DNA of 33,007 nucleotides from NCBI GenBank assembly GCA_037147235.1, contig JBAWVO010000036.1, positions 1 to 33,007 of the forward strand, in the 5' to 3' direction. Shown here one piece after another: positions 25,012 to 32,991 of this stretch (within the stretch, counting starts at the first letter, position 1; each line of letters starts with the position of its first letter). The notes under the pieces are model-generated. The model was not told where the DNA came from. It saw nothing but the letters and a program-made list of their open reading frames with translations, and searched no databases. The translations under genes and the position numbers were made by a program. Origin of the DNA: JANXQG01 sp037147235. Lineage in GTDB: Bacteria; Planctomycetota; Planctomycetia; Pirellulales; Thermoguttaceae.

Positions 25012-25718
25012 TAATTCATGCTGAATCGAGGAAGAAAAGCCTCCGCTGCGCCGTTTTGCGGCGTGGGCTTCTTGGCAATTGATTCGAGATGCTCCAGGAG
25101 CATCTGCGCACGGCGGTGAACATTCACCTCGGCCAAGAGCGTTTCCTTGTGGCCGATTGCGATTTCCAGCATGAAACTGATCACGTCGGTAAGTACCCCC
25201 AGCGATAGGTCGGTCGCCAAAAGTTGATCCATCTGCTCCTGGGCCTCGGGCAGCAACGGCAGCGCGCGGACAAAGGCGTCGCGGAGTCTCTGCTGCAAGA
25301 CGCGGCCAGTCGGCCCGGGACAAACCGGATAACAGTCTTCGCAAAGGGTAACTTCCGCTTCACGGTAAAGCTTTTGGGACTCGATCTCCCGCACCAGTCG
25401 CACCCTCTGTAGCCCCAAGAGGAGTACATTGTAGGTTCCATCCTCCAGGCAGTGATAGGTAGCCACGCGGCTGAGACAAGCTACCGGACAGAGTGGCGGC
25501 CTCCCCTCATAGTCGCTTTCCCAGCCGGGGGTTAACAAGGCCATGGCGACGAGCCGATCCGTGGCCAGGGTGTCTTCCAGCAGGCAGCGATAGCGAGGCT
25601 CGAAAATGTGCAGCGGCTGCATCACATGGGGAAAAAGCACGAGATTAGGCAGCGGAAACAGCCGCACTTTCCCCAAAAAGTTCTGGGCGGTAAACGGCGA
25701 TCCCTCAAAGCTCGACAT
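25011..25718 (-). CDS. Stand-alone LON substrate-binding domain protein
   Basis: A 235-residue protein with the LON N-terminal domain pattern LFPLPNLVLFPHVMQPLHIFEPRYR, then DRLVAMALL, GTYNVLLLGLQRVRL, and a helical C-terminus with LSLGVLTDVISFMLEIAIGHKETLLAEVNVHRRAQMLLEHLESI. The AAA+ and protease domains of Lon are absent, so it is a separate adaptor-like protein. It is expected to bind proteins or peptides; targets are unknown. The ATG at 25718 matches the usual start. It is upstream of folE but separated by a repeat array. Confidence 0.88.
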   Translation of the reverse strand: MSSFEGSPFTAQNFLGKVRLFPLPNLVLFPHVMQPLHIFEPRYRCLLEDTLATDRLVAMALLTPGWESDYEGRPPLCPVACLSRVATYHCLEDGTYNVLLLGLQRVRLVREIESQKLYREAEVTLCEDCYPVCPGPTGRVLQQRLRDAFVRALPLLPEAQEQMDQLLATDLSLGVLTDVISFMLEIAIGHKETLLAEVNVHRRAQMLLEHLESIAKKPTPQNGAAEAFLPRFSMN

Positions 25719-25982
25719 AATCGCTGGCTCGAATCAGCAAGTGAAGTGAGGCTCCACCCCAAAAAATGAAAACCGAGGCCGCGATTGGGACGCACGCCGA
25801 CGGTTCTTGGATGGGCTATGGAATTATAGGTCACCTTGCCACCAAAGGCCAACACAAAGGCCAACCCCCTTGACGGACTGAGTGGCTGCATAGCAGAATC
25901 GAGATGCGGACGGAAGTGGCAGCCACGATGTCCAGGGCCTTTTCCCGACCGCCTCCCCCCCGTCTCCGCGGATAACCAATTC

Positions 25983-26690
25983 ATGGCCGGACCAGCACGA
26001 ATCAGCAAGATCAAGATGGGTGCCAAGACCGATACTGTCAAAAAATCTGCGGCCGAAATCGTCCGCTTGCTCCGCCGTCACTACCCCGACGCTACCTGTT
26101 CGCTGGACTTCCACTCGCCGTTGGAACTGCTCGTAGCGACAATCCTCTCCGCCCAATGTACGGACGAGCGGGTGAATATCGTCACCAAGGAGCTGTTTTG
26201 CAAGTATCGATCGGCCGCCGACTATGCCCAATCCTCCATCATCGACTTGGAAAAAGATGTCCATAGCACCGGATTCTATCGCAACAAGGCCAAGAGCATA
26301 CAGAACTCCTGCCGACTGCTGGTCCAGCAGTACGACGGCCAGGTGCCGCAGAACATCGATCAACTGGTCGAATTGCCGGGCATCGGCCGGAAAACGGCCA
26401 ATGTAATCCTCGGCACCGCGTTTGGCATTGCTTCGGGCGTCGCGGTGGACACTCACGTAACACGTCTCAGCCATCGCCTGGGGCTTTCACAGCAGAAATT
26501 CGCCGAGAAAATCGAGAAGGATCTCATGGCGGTCCTTCCCAGTAAGGAATGGGTCGCATTCAGTCACCGCATGATCCAGCACGGCAGGAAGATTTGTAGG
26601 GCACGGAAGCCCAAGTGCGATGTTTGCCCCTTCAGTAAAATTTGCCCCAAAGTGGGCATCGAGCAGTTGCAGAGTCTACCGTCCCTTTAA
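25983..26690 (+). CDS. nth: Endonuclease III (DNA glycosylase/AP lyase)
   Basis: A 235-residue base-excision repair enzyme that removes oxidised pyrimidines and cuts at AP sites. Helix-hairpin-helix LPGIGRKTAN (131-140) carries the catalytic lysine K137; the catalytic aspartate is D156 in VDTHV. The 4Fe-4S ligands C205, C212, C215 and C221 show the C-X6-C-X2-C-X5-C spacing. The frame is open from 25836; ATG 25983 is chosen, and ATG 26016 (MGAKTDTVKK) is equally possible because neither has a strong ribosome site. Upstream residues do not resemble the family. Confidence 0.95.
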   Translation: MAGPARISKIKMGAKTDTVKKSAAEIVRLLRRHYPDATCSLDFHSPLELLVATILSAQCTDERVNIVTKELFCKYRSAADYAQSSIIDLEKDVHSTGFYRNKAKSIQNSCRLLVQQYDGQVPQNIDQLVELPGIGRKTANVILGTAFGIASGVAVDTHVTRLSHRLGLSQQKFAEKIEKDLMAVLPSKEWVAFSHRMIQHGRKICRARKPKCDVCPFSKICPKVGIEQLQSLPSL

Positions 26691-26845
26691 TCTTCTACCA
26701 CGACATCTGCGGCACGTTTACGGAGTACGCCAGCGACAAATATCAGAACAACAACGACATCCAGCCTAGCCTTCTGTTCATGGAACTATCGCCCGCCGGC
26801 AAAGATCCGCAGCGGACGCTGGGGTTCGGGTTCGATCGGCCGTGA
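26691..26845 (+). pseudogene. Possible C-terminal remnant of an unknown gene
   Basis: Directly after the nth stop, a different frame reads YHDICGTFTEYASDKYQN, then DIQPSLLFMELSPAGKDPQ and ends in FGFDRP with TGA at 26843-26845. The composition looks like a real protein end, but no start, ribosome site or preceding domain is present. I do not recognise the family. It may be the tail of a gene whose front was lost when nth was joined here. Confidence 0.4.
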
Positions 26846-27093
26846 GGATTCCGGCACCGATTGCCTTCTGGTAAAATAGGCAATTTGCGTGCGATTTGAC
26901 CAAAAGAAGTAACCATTCCGACTTGCGTTCGCGATATTTCCCAATTTATCGAGGCGGTTCCATTTCGCAACGCGGCGGGAACAGGTATACTTTTAGTCGT
27001 CCCCCCGTTGGAATTCTGTCTTGAACCTGGGGGTTTGTGAAAACTGTCCGTGCCTTTGCCGAGTAATCGGGTTTTTTTGAGGAGAGAAAGTCT

Positions 27094-28470
27094 ATGGCCT
27101 CGCTTCCGTCCTATGTCGCTAACGCTCAACCGGTTCCCAAAGATCAACGCGTGCCGTGGTTCAAGACCACGGCACAAACCTATGCGGGAATCATGCTCTG
27201 GTTCGTGTTTTGGGAAAGCGTGCCGACTGCCGCCTCGACACCTGGGGGTTTATTGGGCCAGGGGATTGGCCCAGCGATTCTTGGTGTAGTTATCGCAGCC
27301 TTGCTCTGCCATTTCCTCTTCTTCATTGCGCCGGGAATGCTGGGAATGAAAACGGGTCTGCCGCTGGCCGTCGTAGGCACGTCTACCTATGGCGTACAGG
27401 GCGGATTTCTCATGCCTGGTTTCTTCATGGGCGTCTTGCAGTTTGGCTGGCTGGCGGTCAACGCGTTTTTCTCCTCCAAGCTTCTCGCCGGGTTTTTCGA
27501 TTATCCAGCAATGTCGCCCCAGCATCTGGCCATCGGCGCGATTTTTGTGATCGCCGCGGTACTCGTGGGCTTGAAAGGAATTAACTATGTTGCGAAGACT
27601 GCTACTTACCTGCCGTTGATTCCGCTGGTAATCCTGCTGATCCTCCTGGCCAAGACCGTGTCGGGACTCGGCGCGTTTGAACCTAAGATGGTGACCGCTG
27701 GTGCCAGTGTGCCTGGAAGCATGGACCTCATGCTCTTGGCAATCACCGGTATCGTTGGCTTTTTTGCGACAGCGGGTGCGGCAGGCGTAGATATCGCTTC
27801 AAGCAATCGCAACGCCAAAGATGTTCAAATCGGCGGTCTGACCGGCGTGGCCGGAGCAACGATCCTTACCGGGTGCCTTGCCCTTCTGATCGTAGCCGGT
27901 GCCTATGGGTCCGGCCTGATGACGGGCAAACCCGTGGAACTGAATCCAACCAAACTCATGAGTACGATCATGGGCGAAGGAACGGCAAAAATCTTCTGGC
28001 TGTTGCTCGCGATCGCCGCATTTCCGCCCGCCTGTTTCAGTTCGCTGATCGCGGCCGCCAGCTTCAAAAATACGCTACCGAAGGTCAATCCCTTCATCTC
28101 GTGCGGCATCGGTGCAGCAGCCTCGATCGCGCTGGTGTTCTCCGGCAAGGCTGGTGATGCGGCCGGCGTGTTCGGCATTATCGGGGCGTCATTCGGGCCA
28201 ATCTGCGGTGCCATGACGGCCGATTACTTGCTGGCTGGACGCAAGTGGGCTGGGCCACGGGCTGGATTCAACCCTGCCGGCTGGATCTCGTGGGCCGTCG
28301 GATTTATCGTCGGCGCATGGAACAGTCTCTTCGCCGGCCTTTTCCACGTTGACTTCCAAATGCCCTGCCCGCCCGTGGCGGCGTACATCGTCGGCTTCGT
28401 GCTCTACATCATCCTGGCCAAGGTCGGAATGGAGAGCCAGAAGCTTGGACATCCCGCGGTGAAGACGTAA
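27094..28470 (+). CDS. NCS1-family permease (cytosine/purine-type)
   Basis: A 458-residue membrane protein with about twelve helices, matching the purine-cytosine permease pattern: YAGIMLWFVFWESVP, GTSTYGVQGGFLMPG, FFATAGAAGVDIASSNRN, and GASFGPICGAMTADYLLAGRKW. NCS1 transporters bring nucleobases or related compounds into the cell by ion symport; cytosine is one option. AGGAGAG (about 27079-27085) lies eight bases before the ATG. No adjacent deaminase or catabolic gene identifies the substrate. The 248-base leader before it has a TATACT-like -10 near 26986 but no clear riboswitch. Confidence 0.85.
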   Translation: MASLPSYVANAQPVPKDQRVPWFKTTAQTYAGIMLWFVFWESVPTAASTPGGLLGQGIGPAILGVVIAALLCHFLFFIAPGMLGMKTGLPLAVVGTSTYGVQGGFLMPGFFMGVLQFGWLAVNAFFSSKLLAGFFDYPAMSPQHLAIGAIFVIAAVLVGLKGINYVAKTATYLPLIPLVILLILLAKTVSGLGAFEPKMVTAGASVPGSMDLMLLAITGIVGFFATAGAAGVDIASSNRNAKDVQIGGLTGVAGATILTGCLALLIVAGAYGSGLMTGKPVELNPTKLMSTIMGEGTAKIFWLLLAIAAFPPACFSSLIAAASFKNTLPKVNPFISCGIGAAASIALVFSGKAGDAAGVFGIIGASFGPICGAMTADYLLAGRKWAGPRAGFNPAGWISWAVGFIVGAWNSLFAGLFHVDFQMPCPPVAAYIVGFVLYIILAKVGMESQKLGHPAVKT

Positions 28471-28489
28471 TAGATGGAGCATTGCGAGT

Positions 28490-29371
28490 ATGAGTAGCAA
28501 CCCCTCACCAGCACCGACCAACCGGGAACCAGCGAACGAAGAGCGGACCGAGCGGTCAATGGGCCGGGGAGCCAGGCTGCGACCGAGCGGCGGATATCGG
28601 CAGTTGCGCAGTTTCCAGGTGGCCACGATCATCTACGACGCTACGGTTGCCTTCTGCGAGCGGTTTGTTGACAAGCGGTCTCGTACAGTTGACCAGATGG
28701 TACAGGCGGCACGTAGTGGCCGGCAGAATATCGCCGAGGGGAGCCGGGCTTCGGCAACTTCAAGCCAGACCGAACTGCGGCTGGTCAATGTGGCCCGCGC
28801 GAGCCTGGACGAGTTGCTCTTGGATTACGAGGACTTTCTCCGTCAGCGTCGCTTGCCGCTCTGGGGGAAAGACACGCCTGCCGCGCGGAAAGTGCGAGAA
28901 CTGGGGCGCGGTACTCAGCCAATGGATCGGACGGATCCGTCCGATCCGTCCGATGTCTTTGGCCTTTACGCGCCTTGGCTGAACCACGCTGACTCGGCTT
29001 GTGTTGCCAACACGCTGATCTGCTTGATCCACCAGGCGAACTACCTGCTGGACCAACAGATCGGCGCGTTGGAACGCAACTTCATTCACGAAGGCGGCTA
29101 TAGTGAACGACTTGCAGCAGCCAGGATTGCGGATCGGCAACACCGAAGCGATCAGGCGGAACCGCCAGACCGGCACAACCCACGACTTCCTTGCTGCCCA
29201 TTGTGCGGCAAACTGATGGTGCTGCGAACGGCGAGGCAGGGCAAGCGGGCCGGCTCGCAGTTCTTGGGTTGCACGGGCTATCCGGACTGCAAAGGTACTC
29301 GGCCGGTGGAATGCAGTGATGATCGGACCGATCTGTCGGATCGGTCGGATGAAAAAAGGAGCAGCCAGTGA
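28490..29371 (+). CDS. Four-helix-bundle suffix protein with C4 zinc finger
   Basis: A 293-residue protein. Residues 35-125 form a four-helix bundle related to the S23/rRNA-intervening-sequence proteins (YRQLRSFQVATIIYDATVAF, ARSGRQNIAEGSRA, ELRLVNVARASLDELLLDYEDF). Residues 125-205 match the suffix extension with LNHADSACVANTLICLIHQANYLLDQQI. A topoisomerase-type C4 finger follows, C236, C239, C261 and C267 (CCPLCGKLMVL, FLGCTGYPDCKG). Biochemical function is unknown; related small bundles are encoded in bacterial rRNA insertions. Two 30-base 9-mer arrays in the gene encode DRTDPSDPSD and DRTDLSDRSD. It starts 19 bases after the permease stop, so the two may be cotranscribed. Confidence 0.85.
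   Translation: MSSNPSPAPTNREPANEERTERSMGRGARLRPSGGYRQLRSFQVATIIYDATVAFCERFVDKRSRTVDQMVQAARSGRQNIAEGSRASATSSQTELRLVNVARASLDELLLDYEDFLRQRRLPLWGKDTPAARKVRELGRGTQPMDRTDPSDPSDVFGLYAPWLNHADSACVANTLICLIHQANYLLDQQIGALERNFIHEGGYSERLAAARIADRQHRSDQAEPPDRHNPRLPCCPLCGKLMVLRTARQGKRAGSQFLGCTGYPDCKGTRPVECSDDRTDLSDRSDEKRSSQ
28924..28954. repeat. 9-bp repeat and perfect 24-bp palindrome inside the four-helix gene
   Basis: GATCGGACG, GATCCGTCC, GATCCGTCC and GAT form a 9-bp array from 28925. Positions 28924-28947 form a perfect self-complementary 24-base palindrome. A second array of the same design sits at 29321-29350 (GATCGGACC, GATCTGTCG, GATCGGTCG, GAT). Both stay in frame as three-residue steps starting with Asp. 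Confidence 0.88.
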
Positions 29372-29412
29372 GTGAGTGATAACGGGAAGAAGAAGCACCC
29401 TCCGGCTTTTTC

Positions 29413-29886
29413 CTACCGGTACTTCTGATACGCGGCTACAGCCAGAGTGTCGCATCGTTCGTTTTCGACGTGACCTTGATGCCCGCGAACGTGCGTGAAG
29501 CGAACTTGATGCTTGGCGAGCAGTTCGTCCATCTGTCGCCAAAGTTCTTCGTTTTTGATCGGCTTGAATTGGCCGCCCTCGCGGCGTCGCCAGCCGTTGA
29601 GCTTCCACTTGGGCATCCATTCGGTAAACCCCTTGCCGACGTAGATGCTGTCGCTGACGATTTCCAGGCGTGTGGGGCACTTCAGTGCCTCTAGGCCCCG
29701 GATCACGGCCGTCATTTCCATGCGGTTGTTGGTCGTCTCGCGTTCCCCGCCGGACGATTCAAGCTCCTTGCCCGTGGCTGGATGGCGGAGAATGAACGCC
29801 CAGCCACCCGGCCCAGGGTTTCCACTGCAAGCCCCGTCGGTGAAGAGTTGCACTTCAGGCGTATCGTTGGCAGGAATGTCCGTCAT
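29413..29886 (-). CDS. rnhA: Ribonuclease HI
   Basis: A 157-residue enzyme that cleaves RNA in RNA-DNA hybrids. The catalytic carboxylates are in FTDGACSGNPG (Asp), NNRMEMTAVI (Glu), SDSIYV (Asp) and ERCDTLA (Asp), with the HVRGHQGH histidine loop. Length matches the type 1 family. The ATG at 29886 lies 12 bases after the stop of the histidine kinase gene, so the two may be cotranscribed. Convergent with the four-helix gene at 29371. Confidence 0.95.
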   Translation of the reverse strand: MTDIPANDTPEVQLFTDGACSGNPGPGGWAFILRHPATGKELESSGGERETTNNRMEMTAVIRGLEALKCPTRLEIVSDSIYVGKGFTEWMPKWKLNGWRRREGGQFKPIKNEELWRQMDELLAKHQVRFTHVRGHQGHVENERCDTLAVAAYQKYR

Positions 29887-29898
29887 GGTTGATTAGTC

Positions 29899-31683
29899 TC
29901 ACTCAAACCGCGATTGTGCAAATTGGTCGATACCTTCTCCGGTCGGCGCATCGGCTCGCGCGGGTTCGCTGAGCATCCAGGGAACACGAACCGTAAACGT
30001 GCTTCCTTTGCCCAACTCGCTGGCGACCGAAATCTCACCGTCCAAGAGTTTACACAATTCCTTGACGATGGAAAGCCCCAGCCCGCTACCGGAGTATTCG
30101 CGGGCCATGGCATCGCCACTAGGCGCGCCCACGCGTCCCTGGCGGAACTTCTCGAAAATCACCTGCTGATCTTCCTCCGCAATTCCTACGCCCGTATCCG
30201 TAACTCGCATCACGAGGTAATCCTCTTCGTCGCGCCCGGCGGTGACAGAGACCCGCCCGCCCTCCGGCGTGAACTTAATGGCGTTGGAAAGCAGGTTGGT
30301 GAGGATCTGCTGCACTCGGGCCTGGTCCTGGCGCATGGGCGGCAGGTCGGGTTCGATACTGGTTTCTAGGTCGATGTTCTTCTTCTCGGCCAGCGGCCGT
30401 GCCATGTCGGCCTGTGCGTCGATGATCTGCTGCACGCGAAAATCGGTGAGACGGATCTCCATCTTACCGCTTTCCACCTTTGCCAGGTCGAGGATGTCGT
30501 TGATCATTTCCAGCAAAGTCCTGCCCGACTTCTGAATGTTCTGCACGTAGCGTTTCTGCTTGTCGTCCAGCGCGTGGATGCCGGCCAGGACTTCGCTGAA
30601 GCCCAGAATGCTGTTCAGCGGCGTGCGGAGTTCGTGGCTCATCGTGGCCAAAAAGTCGCTCTTGACCCTATTCATCTCGTACAGCCGCATGTTCATCTGC
30701 GCCATTTCGTCAACCTTGCCGTCGAGATTCACGTTGGCCTGCCGCAGTTCCTCTTGAATGGTGATCAGCGTCCGCAACATGCGGTTGAAAGCCGTAGAAA
30801 GTTCCTCGAACTCGTCGCCGGTATGGATCTCGGCCCGCAAGGCAGTATTACCGCGAGTCACCGCGTCGCTTACGTCGCGCAAGTGCCGCAGGGGTTTGAC
30901 GATCACGTAGCGCACGATGGCATACGAGGTCAGCATGCCGAGAAAGACGGTGCCGATCGCATAGGTCCAAAGGATGGCCGAGTTGGTATTGAGCTTTTCC
31001 TGCGTTTCACGCACGGAAATGGTCACCTTGGCGATCGCCATCACGTCGTCCTGCTGAAGCGCGGGCGTACCAGGCGACGAGGCGCCGCCGGCCAACGAAA
31101 CGCCGGCCGAACCCGTGGCGTCAATGCCCGAGCCACCGGGAGGCGGGGCATGGCACATCGTCAAGCAGGATTCCTGTGCGCGGATCGGCTCGAAGTAGCG
31201 ATACTCGCGATTGTCGATCAATTCCTTGCATTCGGCCCTCTTGGGCTCGTCCGGCTTGGAAGACTTGGGCGAATCGCCAAGGAACTTCTTGCAGATTTCA
31301 TCTTCATCTTGGTCGCGCGGGCCGCCCACTCCGGGATGATCGTGCGACCAGATCCACTCGACCTTTCCCGAGTGTTTGCTGAATTTCTCCTTGTTCCATT
31401 CGATCCATTGCCGTTCGCTATTGACCTCCGCTTCGGAGGGGGCAATGAAACCGGGGCGAGTCAATTTGGTTTTGTAAGCCCCGAGATGCGTCGCCAGCAC
31501 ATGTTCCTGAAGCACCAACTGGGCCGTATTGCGGTTCTGATCATAGACCAGCTTCGCGGTATTTGAGCCATACCACCAAAACGCCGTCGCGATGATCACC
31601 AACAGGCCGACGCCGAACAGAAACAGCAGTTTCAGTTCTAGCTTGGTCTCGCCGAAGATGTGTTTGAGAGAGTTGTGGGCCAT
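29899..31683 (-). CDS. Sensor histidine kinase with a heme-like CX3CH motif
   Basis: A 594-residue membrane kinase. A helix at about 18-38 is followed by an extracytoplasmic sensor region (40-235), a second helix (about 238-260), a HAMP domain (to about 310) and a coiled coil. The kinase core carries the phosphoacceptor H350 (SHELRTPLNSILGFSE), the N box NLLSNAIKFTPEGG, DTGVGI and GSGLGLSIVKELCKLL. The sensor contains CLTMCHAPP (C173, C177, H178), which resembles a c-type heme site but with three residues between cysteines; a Gly/Ser/Ala/Pro-rich stretch (181-210) follows it. Redox or gas sensing is possible. No response regulator gene is adjacent. Confidence 0.9.
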   Translation of the reverse strand: MAHNSLKHIFGETKLELKLLFLFGVGLLVIIATAFWWYGSNTAKLVYDQNRNTAQLVLQEHVLATHLGAYKTKLTRPGFIAPSEAEVNSERQWIEWNKEKFSKHSGKVEWIWSHDHPGVGGPRDQDEDEICKKFLGDSPKSSKPDEPKRAECKELIDNREYRYFEPIRAQESCLTMCHAPPPGGSGIDATGSAGVSLAGGASSPGTPALQQDDVMAIAKVTISVRETQEKLNTNSAILWTYAIGTVFLGMLTSYAIVRYVIVKPLRHLRDVSDAVTRGNTALRAEIHTGDEFEELSTAFNRMLRTLITIQEELRQANVNLDGKVDEMAQMNMRLYEMNRVKSDFLATMSHELRTPLNSILGFSEVLAGIHALDDKQKRYVQNIQKSGRTLLEMINDILDLAKVESGKMEIRLTDFRVQQIIDAQADMARPLAEKKNIDLETSIEPDLPPMRQDQARVQQILTNLLSNAIKFTPEGGRVSVTAGRDEEDYLVMRVTDTGVGIAEEDQQVIFEKFRQGRVGAPSGDAMAREYSGSGLGLSIVKELCKLLDGEISVASELGKGSTFTVRVPWMLSEPARADAPTGEGIDQFAQSRFE

Positions 31684-31776
31684 GGAGGTTCATTGTACGT
31701 GGGAGGCTATCACTACGGAAGACAAAATCTGTCGGGAGCCGAATGTGCTGTTCGTAAACCCCAAGGTTGCGAAAGG

Positions 31777-31807
31777 CACCAAGAGGGCTGGCACCCCTCT
31801 GTTGGTG
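31777..31807 (+). promoter_or_regulatory. Hairpin upstream of pheA
   Basis: CACCAAGAGGG (31777-31787) pairs with CCCTC (31795-31799) and TTGGTG (31802-31807), an 11-bp stem with a 2-base bulge. It lies just before the promoter candidate at 31815, so it is more likely an operator-like inverted repeat or a terminator of other transcription than an attenuator. Confidence 0.4.
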
Positions 31808-31814
31808 TGGCCCG

Positions 31815-31843
31815 TTGACAGTTTGCCCTCGAACCGTTAAAAA
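31815..31843 (+). promoter_or_regulatory. Probable pheA promoter
   Basis: TTGACA (31815-31820) is a perfect -35. The weak -10 TAAAAA (31838-31843) is 17 bases away and overlaps the upstream ATG at 31843, so if real, transcription starts near 31850 and translation must begin later, supporting ATG 31879. Confidence 0.45.
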
Positions 31844-31878
31844 TGAAGAGTCTACGCTCAAAATACCCCGGCAAGTCC

Positions 31879-32991
31879 ATGGCCAAAGCAACCGCTAGCA
31901 AAAAAAAGCAGACTGCCGGGACCGAGTGCGCCGTCGCCCAGGCCAATGCCGCGCAAATTGCTGAAATTGATCGCCAAATTGCCCTCCTGATCCAACAACG
32001 GGCCAAAGTGCTGAAAGCTGCCGCATCGCCCGGGGTCGCCTCGGACTGCGCTGCGGGTTTTGATGACTTGGCACTGTCCAAAATCGTGGAAGATACGGCT
32101 GGTCCACTACCGAAAACAACCGTTCTGGCCGTCTTTCGTGAGCTTATGAGCGGCTGCCGTGCCTTGGTGCGGCCACTAAGAATCGCGTGCCTAGGACCAC
32201 TTTATAGCTACAGCCATCTGGCGGCCATGCATCGATTCGGCCGGTCGGTCGAGTTCGTGCCGGTGGGTACCATCTCGGCCGTGTTTGAAGAGGTCAACCA
32301 ACGACATTCCGAATTTGGCTTGGTGCCGGTGGAAAACTCAACCGATGGGCGGATTGCCGATACGCTGGACATGTTCGCCCGACTGCCGGTGCGAATCTGC
32401 GGCCAGGTGGATATGCACATCCACCACACGCTTTTAGCCAAGTGTTCGCGGTCTGAAATCCGCGAGGTTTACAGCAAGCCGCAGGCAATCAGTCAGTGCC
32501 GAAATTGGCTGGCAAAACATCTGCCTTTGGCACGCATGATCGAGGTCACAAGCACCACGATGGCCGCACAATTGGCCGCGGAAAAGCTCGGCGCGGCGGC
32601 CATCGCCAGTCAGCAGGCCGGCGTGGAGTACGGGCTGGACATCCTGGCTGAAAACATCGAAGACAATCCACACAACGCCACCCGTTTTGCCGTGATCGGT
32701 GGGCAAATTCCCGATCGAACCGGCAACGACCGCACGGCGATCCTGTTCCAAATGGAGCATCGTCCCGGCACTTTGGCCGATGCCATGAACGTGTTCAAGC
32801 GAAATAAACTGAACCTGACCTGGATCGAGTCGTTTCCCGTGCCCGGGAGTGATCGAGCGTATATGTTCTTCGCCGAAGTGGAGACCCATCCCACCGAGTC
32901 ACGTTTCCGTCGCGCCATGGCCACACTCGAACGGAAGGCGTTGAGGCTGGAGGTGTTGGGGGCGTTTCCCGTGACGGAGGCGGTGGGGTGA
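31879..32991 (+). CDS. pheA: Bifunctional chorismate mutase/prephenate dehydratase
   Basis: A 370-residue P-protein for phenylalanine synthesis, turning chorismate into prephenate and then phenylpyruvate. A chorismate mutase domain (helix IAEIDRQIALLIQQRAKVL, then VLAVFRELMSGCRAL) is followed by prephenate dehydratase motifs (GPLYSYSHLAAM, LVPVENSTDGRIADTLDMF, NATRFAVIGG) and a C-terminal ACT domain (HRPGTLADAMNVF, WIESFPVPGSD). The dehydratase TRF motif is intact. The ACT motif usually read ESRP is ESFP, so phenylalanine feedback may differ. An upstream ATG at 31843 would add 12 residues but overlaps a likely -10; no ribosome site marks either. The stop TGA lies inside a 7-bp repeat. Confidence 0.93.
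   Translation: MAKATASKKKQTAGTECAVAQANAAQIAEIDRQIALLIQQRAKVLKAAASPGVASDCAAGFDDLALSKIVEDTAGPLPKTTVLAVFRELMSGCRALVRPLRIACLGPLYSYSHLAAMHRFGRSVEFVPVGTISAVFEEVNQRHSEFGLVPVENSTDGRIADTLDMFARLPVRICGQVDMHIHHTLLAKCSRSEIREVYSKPQAISQCRNWLAKHLPLARMIEVTSTTMAAQLAAEKLGAAAIASQQAGVEYGLDILAENIEDNPHNATRFAVIGGQIPDRTGNDRTAILFQMEHRPGTLADAMNVFKRNKLNLTWIESFPVPGSDRAYMFFAEVETHPTESRFRRAMATLERKALRLEVLGAFPVTEAVG

Noticed and set aside
24879..25344. 155 extra N-terminal codons on folE
   Set aside because: They cross a repeat array and the antisense of the LON gene.
26846..27093. Riboswitch before the NCS1 permease
   Set aside because: No known purine, guanidine or similar aptamer pattern was recognised; only a short CCGA/TCGG hairpin followed by T residues is seen.
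30574..31566. 330-codon plus-strand open frame
   Set aside because: It is antisense to the histidine kinase and shows no domain pattern.
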